DNA of 64,000 bases from an uncultured Polaribacter sp. (GTDB lineage Bacteria; Bacteroidota; Bacteroidia; Flavobacteriales; Flavobacteriaceae). The stretch spans positions 248,001 through 312,000 of the forward strand of contig NZ_CANMHM010000001.1 of assembly GCF_947497695.1 (NCBI RefSeq). The letters run 5' to 3'. A model generated the notes under the pieces. That model searched no databases and was not told where the DNA came from. It was given only the letters and a program-made list of their open reading frames with translations. This document shows, in pieces, positions 58,506-64,000 of this stretch. The number at the start of each line of letters is the position of its first letter. Position 1 is the stretch's first letter. A program made the translations under genes and the position numbers.

Positions 58506-58508
58506 GTT

Positions 58509-59453
58509 TTGAATATTAAAAAGATTTTAAAAATAATATTACCTCTCGTTTTGGGAGGTTTTTTAGTTTGGTATTCTCTTAAAGATATCAACACAAACGA
58601 ATTTATAGGATACTTTAAAAATGCTAATTATTGGTGGATAAGCTTAGGCTTATTTTTTGGTGTTTTAAGCCATTTATCAAGAGCTTATCGTTGGAAATTT
58701 ATGCTAGAACCTTTGGGTTTTAAACCTAAATTTGCCAATAGTGCAATGGCTGTTTTAATAGCTTATTTAGTAAACTTAACCATTCCAAGAGCAGGTGAGG
58801 CATCTAGAGCTGCTGTAATGGCTAATTATGAAAACATACCGTTTGAAAAAGGATTTGGAACCATTGTAGCAGAACGAATGGCAGATTTAATAATGATGCT
58901 ATCCATTATTGCTATTACACTATTTGTTCAATTCGACTTTATTTGGCAGCTTTTAACAAAAAATTTTAACCCTTTAAAAATAGGTTTCATACTTCTGAGT
59001 CTTTTTATTGGTTTTCTGTTTTTTACACGCTACATAAAAAAAGCAACATCAGGTATTGGTTTAAAAATTAAAACCTTTATTAGTGGCCTATTAGAAGGAG
59101 TTACAAGCATCTTTAAAATGAAAAACAAATGGGCATTTATTTTCCATACCGTTTTTATTTGGGTCATGTATATTTGCATGTTTTGGGCAACAATCCCTGC
59201 AATTGATGGTTTACAAGTTCCTTTTGGGGCAATTTTAATCGGTTTTATTGCTGGTGGTTTTGCAATTGCTGCAACAAATGGTGGCATTGGTTTGTACCCA
59301 GTTGCTGTAACAGGTGCTTTTTTATTGTTTAACGTTGCAGAAGACCCAAGTAAAGCTTTTGGCTGGGTTATGTGGACTGCACAAACTGCTATGATTATTA
59401 TTTTTGGAGGTTTGGCATTCTTATTTTTACCAATTTACAATAAGAATAAATAA
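58509..59453 (+). CDS. YbhN/LPG-synthase-like membrane protein
   Basis: A 314-residue integral membrane protein of the UPF0104 family related to the flippase half of lysylphosphatidylglycerol synthase. About eight helices; key motifs are LSRAYRWKFMLEP, NLTIPRAGEASRAAVM and AATNGGIGLYPVAVTG. The start codon is TTG, 3 nt after panD. Substrate unknown. Confidence 0.85.
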   Translation: MNIKKILKIILPLVLGGFLVWYSLKDINTNEFIGYFKNANYWWISLGLFFGVLSHLSRAYRWKFMLEPLGFKPKFANSAMAVLIAYLVNLTIPRAGEASRAAVMANYENIPFEKGFGTIVAERMADLIMMLSIIAITLFVQFDFIWQLLTKNFNPLKIGFILLSLFIGFLFFTRYIKKATSGIGLKIKTFISGLLEGVTSIFKMKNKWAFIFHTVFIWVMYICMFWATIPAIDGLQVPFGAILIGFIAGGFAIAATNGGIGLYPVAVTGAFLLFNVAEDPSKAFGWVMWTAQTAMIIIFGGLAFLFLPIYNKNK

Positions 59454-59456
59454 TTT

Positions 59457-59548
59457 TTGGGCGTTCCCTAAAGGTCGCGCTTTCACTACTCGCTTTTTTT
59501 ATAAAAAATAAAAAAGAGCTCAAACATGACGTTCAATCGCTAACGCAA
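59457..59548. repeat. dispersed intergenic repeat, copy C (inverted)
   Basis: The reverse of copies A and B: it starts TTGGGCGTTCCCTAAAGGTC, contains GCTTTCACTACTCGCTT and ends GTTCAATCGCTAACGCAA. It lacks part of the central hairpin. It lies between the YbhN-like gene and radA. Confidence 0.75.
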
Positions 59549-59654
59549 GTGTTTGCTAACTTTTAGAACATTCTTTTTTTATTCATTTTTTAAAAGTTAC
59601 CTACTTATAAACTTTGTAACTTTGTTACTATAAAACTTTGTAACTTTTTAAAAA

Positions 59655-61016
59655 ATGGCAAAAACCAAAACAACTTTTTTCTGTCAGAATTGTGGCACAC
59701 AACATGCTAAATGGGTTGGGCAATGTGGTGCTTGTAAAGAATGGAATACCATTGTAGAAGAAGTTATACAAAAAGAAGAAAAACGCGTTTGGAAACAATC
59801 TACAACTGCAAAACAAACCGTAAATAAACCTTTAAGAGTTGTAGATATTCAACTAAACCCAGAAGAAAGAATTGTAACCAATAACAATGAGTTAGACACA
59901 GTTTTAGGAGGTGGTTTGGTAAAAGGTTCTGTAACACTTTTAGGTGGAGAACCAGGAATTGGTAAATCGACCTTATTATTACAAGTGGCTCTAAATATCA
60001 GCCAAAAAGTATTGTATGTTTCTGGCGAGGAAAGTCAGTCTCAAATAAAAATGAGAGCAGAAAGATTAGAAGCCAACAACTCTAACTGTTTAATCCTTAC
60101 AGAAACCAACACACAAAATATCTTTAAAAATATTGAAGAAACTGAGCCAGAGGTTTTAGTAATAGATTCTATACAAACATTACATACAAGCTCTATAGAA
60201 GCTTCTCCAGGTAGTATTTCTCAGATTAGAGAAACTGCAGCAGAACTCATAAAATATGCCAAAGAAACTGCAACGCCGGTTTTATTAATTGGTCACATCA
60301 ACAAAGATGGAAACATTGCTGGACCAAAAATTTTAGAACACATGGTAGATGTTGTTTTACAATTTGAAGGTGATAGAAACCACACCTACAGAATTTTAAG
60401 AAGTCAGAAAAACAGGTTTGGTTCTACCTCAGAATTAGGAATTTATGAAATGCTTTCCTCTGGATTAAGAGAAATATCTAATCCATCAGAAATTTTAATT
60501 TCTAAAAAAGATGCAGATTTAAGCGGAACAGCAATAGCATCTACTTTAGAAGGCATTAGACCTTTAATGATAGAAATTCAAGCCTTGGTTTCTACAGCAG
60601 TTTATGGAACTCCTCAAAGATCAACAACAGGTTACAACTTAAAAAGATTAAACATGCTTTTGGCTGTTTTAGAAAAAAGAGCCGGTTTTAAATTAGGTGC
60701 AAAAGATGTTTTTTTAAACATAACAGGTGGTATTAATGTAGATGATCCTGCAATAGACTTGGCAGTTGTAGCTGCAATTTTATCGTCTAACCAAGATGTA
60801 GCTATCAACCCAAATGTGTGTTTTGCTGCTGAAGTTGGTTTGGCAGGAGAAATAAGACCTGTTTCTAAAATAGATCAAAGAATTACAGAGGCAGAAAAAT
60901 TAGGCTACAAAACTTTAGTAGCATCAAAATATAATAAAATCGCTTCTAAAAATCACGGAATTCGATTGGTTTTAGTGGGTAAAATTGAAGAGGCTTTTGC
61001 TACTTTGTTTGCTTAA
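59655..61016 (+). CDS. radA: DNA repair protein RadA
   Basis: A 453-residue recombination helper. A zinc finger has C10, C13, C24 and C27. The RecA-like part has Walker A GGEPGIGKST and the KNRFG motif (RSQKNRFGSTSE). The tail is the Lon-like domain (GGINVDDPAIDLAVVAAILSS). It appears complete. Confidence 0.96.
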   Translation: MAKTKTTFFCQNCGTQHAKWVGQCGACKEWNTIVEEVIQKEEKRVWKQSTTAKQTVNKPLRVVDIQLNPEERIVTNNNELDTVLGGGLVKGSVTLLGGEPGIGKSTLLLQVALNISQKVLYVSGEESQSQIKMRAERLEANNSNCLILTETNTQNIFKNIEETEPEVLVIDSIQTLHTSSIEASPGSISQIRETAAELIKYAKETATPVLLIGHINKDGNIAGPKILEHMVDVVLQFEGDRNHTYRILRSQKNRFGSTSELGIYEMLSSGLREISNPSEILISKKDADLSGTAIASTLEGIRPLMIEIQALVSTAVYGTPQRSTTGYNLKRLNMLLAVLEKRAGFKLGAKDVFLNITGGINVDDPAIDLAVVAAILSSNQDVAINPNVCFAAEVGLAGEIRPVSKIDQRITEAEKLGYKTLVASKYNKIASKNHGIRLVLVGKIEEAFATLFA

Positions 61017-61039
61017 TTAGTGTCTATTAAATTACTAAA

Positions 61040-61072
61040 AGACCCTTTAGGTTTTGAAAACCTGAAGGGTCT
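61040..61072. repeat. AGACCCTT hairpin element
   Basis: AGACCCTT...AAGGGTCT with a near-perfect 16-bp stem. It is a relative of the hairpin at 29404-29436 but lacks a clear T run after it, so it may be a dispersed palindrome rather than a true terminator for radA. Confidence 0.65.
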
Positions 61073-61146
61073 AATAATATTATAACTTATAATTTTTATG
61101 GAAAAAATATAAGAACTAAAACTACAAAAAAAAGCTATATTCTAGT

Positions 61147-61359
61147 TTATTTGTTTTCTTTAATTGAACAAGTGCTAATTTTAAATGGTGCATATAGTGG
61201 GCAGAAACTTACAAAGCTAGTTAAAACAAAAACAACTGCAAGAACTAAAAGTACTACCGCTAAAATACCTGAAATTACTCCTGTAAAATAAAGAATTCCA
61301 ACTATTACTGCTGCTATTATTCTGATTAATTTATCAGTGCTTCCCATATTTTTTTTCAT
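61147..61359 (-). CDS. DUF2892 (YgaP-like) membrane peptide
   Basis: A 70-residue protein with two membrane helices (about 12-28 and 30-48), matching DUF2892: MGSTDKLIRIIAAVIVGILYF, then SFCPLYAPFKISTC. It often accompanies sulfur- or redox-related genes. It follows the Crp/Fnr gene on the same strand, 76 nt away. Confidence 0.85.
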   Translation of the reverse strand: MKKNMGSTDKLIRIIAAVIVGILYFTGVISGILAVVLLVLAVVFVLTSFVSFCPLYAPFKISTCSIKENK

Positions 61360-61435
61360 CTTATAAAAATTTAAAATTTATGCATTATTGCTTCACAAAA
61401 ATAAGTAGTAATATATAAGTATGCAGTGACTAAAG

Positions 61436-62062
61436 TCACCACTCGTTCATAATTCTTATTCCCTCTTTGTTTTGAATAATTTTTTCATCATTTTCAAGTT
61501 TTTTTAAAACCCTAGTAATTACCTCTCTTGCAGTTCCTAATTCATTTGCTATTTGGCTATGGCTCATTTTAACTGAATTGCTTTTTGTTAAACCAGATTT
61601 CTTCTTTATGTGATCATAAAGTCTCTTATCCATTTTATCTAATAATAAATGACCAATTGTGTCTAAAAGCTCAGAATAGCGTAAATTAAATTGATTGTAA
61701 AATAACTCATTAAAATCTGGATACTCTTTAAGCCAATTTGGTAAGTATTGAACAGGAATTAAAAGAATTTTTGAGTCTTCTTCTGTAGTTGCAAAAACTT
61801 TACTTGGCGTATTTTTTAAAGCGGCATAAAAAGTCATAATACAGCTTTGGGCTGGCTCAATGTAATAAAGTAGTAATTCTTTTTCTTCAAATCTTGAGTA
61901 TACCTTTACAAGTCCTTCTATAACTATTGGTAGTACTTTAACATACTGTTCTTCTCTTAGTATTTCTGTGCCTTTTAAAAACTCTTTTAAAGTAGATTCT
62001 TTAATTAATTCATCTATTAATTTTGGTTTTAAAAAAGACAATATATTTTTATCAAACTCCAT
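61436..62062 (-). CDS. second Crp/Fnr-family regulator
   Basis: A 208-residue regulator. An N-terminal cyclic-nucleotide-binding fold (EEQYVKVLPIVIEGLVKVYSR) is followed by a winged helix (MSHSQIANELGTAREVITRVLKKLENDEKI). No Cys cluster is visible. The palindrome AATCTT-N5-AAGATT (62065-62081) abuts the start codon and may be its own operator. The targets are unknown; DUF2892 and azurin are neighbours. Confidence 0.9.
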   Translation of the reverse strand: MEFDKNILSFLKPKLIDELIKESTLKEFLKGTEILREEQYVKVLPIVIEGLVKVYSRFEEKELLLYYIEPAQSCIMTFYAALKNTPSKVFATTEEDSKILLIPVQYLPNWLKEYPDFNELFYNQFNLRYSELLDTIGHLLLDKMDKRLYDHIKKKSGLTKSNSVKMSHSQIANELGTAREVITRVLKKLENDEKIIQNKEGIRIMNEW

Positions 62063-62064
62063 TT

Positions 62065-62081
62065 AATCTTTGATTAAGATT
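62065..62081. promoter_or_regulatory. palindrome before the second Crp/Fnr gene
   Basis: AATCTT-TGATT-AAGATT has perfect 6-bp arms, 3 nt before the start codon. A bound protein would block transcription or initiation. Confidence 0.4.
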
Positions 62082-62086
62082 TATAC

Positions 62087-62130
62087 AACTAAGAGAGAGA
62101 AATTAAAAATATTTTCTCTCTCTCTTAGTT
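62087..62130. terminator. (GA)n stem-loop after the azurin gene
   Basis: A 14-bp stem (62087-62100 with 62117-62130) made largely of GA repeats. It lies 28 nt after the azurin stop. No T run follows on the minus strand, so it may protect the mRNA end rather than stop transcription. Confidence 0.5.
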
Positions 62131-62157
62131 TCAAATATAGAATTAAATAATTTGCTT

Positions 62158-62688
62158 TTATATAACAATAAATTTTCCTTTCATAGCAGCATAATGTCCA
62201 GGAAAACTGCAAATAAATCTATACGTTCCAGCTTCTGGTGCATCAAACTCTATGGTTGTTTCCTCTCCTCCACCAATTAATTTGGTATGTGCTATAACAT
62301 CTTGTGTGTTTTCTGGTATGTATTCATTAGAAACTGCTTTTGCTGCCTCTTTACCAAAAGAAGCCATACTAACTCCTTTTTTTAGCAAAACAAAGTTATG
62401 ACCCATAACTTTTTTATTCATTTTACCAGTATGTTTAAAGGTAATCTTTACTTTTTTTCCTCCTTCAACTTTAAGTATTTCTTTGCTGTATTTAGATGCA
62501 TCATTAGAAGTTAGAAGAATATCATTTGATGCTTCAATATCACTATACAAATCAACTTTTGGTTCTATTTGTTTAGGAGTTTCTATTTTCTTTTTACTAC
62601 TTGATTCTTCTTTCTTTTTTTCATTACCTCCACAACTTAAAATAGCGAACAAAAAGATAAGTAAAACTGTTAATTTTAATAATTTCAT
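62158..62688 (-). CDS. azurin-family copper lipoprotein
   Basis: A 176-residue exported lipoprotein (lipobox AILSC, Cys19; a Lys/Glu-rich linker to about 43). The cupredoxin domain has copper ligands H96 (GHNFVL), C160, H165 and M169 (CSFPGHYAAM). It likely carries single electrons at the cell surface or periplasm, for example to an oxidase, but its partner is not in the window. Confidence 0.93.
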   Translation of the reverse strand: MKLLKLTVLLIFLFAILSCGGNEKKKEESSSKKKIETPKQIEPKVDLYSDIEASNDILLTSNDASKYSKEILKVEGGKKVKITFKHTGKMNKKVMGHNFVLLKKGVSMASFGKEAAKAVSNEYIPENTQDVIAHTKLIGGGEETTIEFDAPEAGTYRFICSFPGHYAAMKGKFIVI

Positions 62689-62809
62689 GTTATTTTGTTT
62701 TAAATTAATTGTTAAACGTTAAACAAAAATAAAGACTAAATTTTAAGAAAAAGAAGCTAGAATCATAAATTTAAATTAAAATTTTAGAGTTGAAAATAAT
62801 CTGTAACAA

Positions 62810-62837
62810 AAAAACCAAGCATTTCTGCTTGGTTTTT
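62810..62837 (-). terminator. terminator after hemD
   Basis: A 12-bp perfect stem (AAAAACCAAGCA with TGCTTGGTTTTT, TTTC loop), 31 nt after the hemD stop. Confidence 0.8.
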
Positions 62838-62867
62838 ATCTGCTTTGTAAAGATTCTAAAATAAATT

Positions 62868-63614
62868 TTATTTCTTATTTGCTAATTTAATGTATTTATC
62901 TAAAGCCATTGTCATAGAAGGTGTTTCTGGCGTTGGTGCTTCAATATCGCACTTTAAACCTGCTTCTGTAGCTGCTTTAACAGTAGAATTACCAAAAACA
63001 GCAATTCTTGTATCGTTTTGTTTAAAACTAGGAAAGTTTTTAAATAGCGAATCAATGCCTGATGGACTGAAAAACACTAATACATCATAAAATACATTTT
63101 CTAGATCAGATAAATCACTCACAACTGTTCTGTATAAGTCTAATCTTTTCCAAGTAATGCCTAATTTATCTAGTTCTTGAGGAATTAAAGGCTTTAATTT
63201 ATCTGAACTTGGCAGCAAAAATTTTTCGTTTTTATGCTTTTTAATCAGTTTTGTTAAATCTGGAAATGTTCTGGCACCTACATAGATTTTACGTTTTCTG
63301 TACACAACATATTTTTGTAAATAATAAGCTACAGCCTCAGATTGGCAAAAATATTTCATTGCATCTGGCACTTTAAAACGCATTTCTTCTGCTATTCTAA
63401 AAAAATGATCTACTGCATTTCTACTTGTTAAAATAATAGCAGTAAAATTATTTAAGTCTACTTTCTCTCCTCTAACTTCTTTTACAGGGATTCCTTCTAC
63501 ATGAATAAAAGGTCTAAAATCTATTTTAACTTTCTGTTTATCAGACAAATCAAAATAAGGAGATGTTTCTGTTTTGGGTTCTGGTTGAGATACTAAAATC
63601 GTTTTGACTTTCAT
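62868..63614 (-). CDS. hemD: uroporphyrinogen-III synthase
   Basis: A 248-residue enzyme that closes hydroxymethylbilane to uroporphyrinogen III in heme and siroheme synthesis. The low-similarity family is recognised by ILTSRNAVDHFF, then VFFSPSGIDSLF and a GNSTVKAATEAGL segment. It lies 16 nt after the DUF4271 gene, an order common in flavobacteria. Confidence 0.85.
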   Translation of the reverse strand: MKVKTILVSQPEPKTETSPYFDLSDKQKVKIDFRPFIHVEGIPVKEVRGEKVDLNNFTAIILTSRNAVDHFFRIAEEMRFKVPDAMKYFCQSEAVAYYLQKYVVYRKRKIYVGARTFPDLTKLIKKHKNEKFLLPSSDKLKPLIPQELDKLGITWKRLDLYRTVVSDLSDLENVFYDVLVFFSPSGIDSLFKNFPSFKQNDTRIAVFGNSTVKAATEAGLKCDIEAPTPETPSMTMALDKYIKLANKK

Positions 63615-63630
63615 ACGCTTTCTTTTCTAG

Positions 63631-64000
63631 TTAAAACATCAATTTAAACAGTATAAATAGGGGTGCTATTTCGAACGTGCAAAGGTATAAAATAAAATAA
63701 AACAACTCGCTAAATATCAGCTTTTTATTACTTACCACCTGTATTATAAAACGAAATGAGAATAATATCATTGAAAAATAAATTAAAAAACTCGTATTTA
63801 ATTGCGAATATTCAACTAAAACGATACTTATAAGCAGTAAAATTGATACAGAATACAAATAAATAGACTTAGAAACTAAATAGAATTTTACCTGATTTGG
63901 CAACATAAATACCTTAGAAAGCATTAATTCTAGTATCCTTTTTGCAACAAAATAAGTAAAAATGACTCCAAAAACTTTAAAAAAAGTATTAAAACCTTCA
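63631..64000 (-). CDS. DUF4271 membrane protein, 5' end outside the window
   Basis: The frame is open from the window edge to the stop at 63631 (about 122 residues), so the start is missing. It has three or four membrane helices. Content and place beside hemD match DUF4271. Function unknown. Confidence 0.7.
   Translation of the reverse strand, partial: EGFNTFFKVFGVIFTYFVAKRILELMLSKVFMLPNQVKFYLVSKSIYLYSVSILLLISIVLVEYSQLNTSFLIYFSMILFSFRFIIQVVSNKKLIFSELFYFILYLCTFEIAPLFILFKLMF

Noticed and set aside
1-64000. CRISPR arrays, tRNA and rRNA genes
   Set aside because: Looked for spaced direct repeats and tRNA-like cloverleaf patterns by eye and found none convincing; a tRNA scanner would settle it.

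Overview
The window looks like a chromosomal piece of a marine member of the Flavobacteriaceae (Bacteroidetes), most like Polaribacter and its relatives. Supporting signs are the low GC content, promoters of the Bacteroidetes type (TAnnTTTG at -7) with few purine-rich ribosome sites, DUF4270, DUF4271 and DUF4202 proteins, a short GT5 glycogen-synthase-like protein beside glmS and panC, and flavobacterial dispersed repeats. I saw no rRNA, tRNA or CRISPR array.

Region 1 (1-9.5 kb, all minus strand) is a defence island read as one operon: abiEi, abiEii, hsdM, hsdS, hsdR, a GHKL ATPase with a STAS-like N-terminus, a STAS-like DUF4325 protein, and the first codons of one more gene at the window edge. 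hsdM is broken near its 3' end by a 2-nt gain in a (TA)4 tract, while the lost tail is still intact in the next frame and ends 1 nt before hsdS.

Region 2 (9.5-22.8 kb) is sugar metabolism: a GntR-type regulator with galK and galT, divergent galE, then a second GntR-type regulator with xylB and xylA, a secreted esterase, the wreck of a GH20 hexosaminidase, a sodium:sugar symporter, and a HAD phosphatase. Both regulators have good candidate operators just upstream.

Region 3 (22.9-41.8 kb, all minus strand) is a complete nitrate assimilation cluster: nirB, nirD, DUF4202, a NarX-like sensor kinase, a NarL-like response regulator, a fused nitrate reductase (molybdopterin, FAD and BFD domains), a rubredoxin fused to a sulfite/nitrite-reductase-like half that has lost its metal ligands, a Crp/Fnr regulator, an NrtABCD-type ABC importer and an outer-membrane porin. 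A shared 16-bp palindrome, TAAGTA-N4-TACTTA, lies upstream of the importer, the reductase and nirB, with a one-mismatch copy before the response regulator. It is probably the target of the cluster's own Crp/Fnr protein.

Region 4 (42-64 kb) is mostly core metabolism: HupE-like protein, dCMP deaminase, a C-terminal processing protease, a suf operon (sufA, sufB, sufC, sufD) in which two four-helix-bundle (S23-type) genes are lodged at two junctions (one carries a stop codon), tadA, dxs, a zinc-ribbon peptide, glmS-DUF4270-GT5, panC-panD, a YbhN-type membrane protein, radA, a DUF2892 peptide, a second Crp/Fnr regulator, an azurin lipoprotein, hemD and the 3' part of a DUF4271 gene.

Dispersed repeats mark many intergenic spaces: a roughly 90-115-bp element in three copies (15.5, 42.7 and 59.5 kb), a tandem element with 14-bp inverted ends (29 kb), and a family of perfect hairpins.
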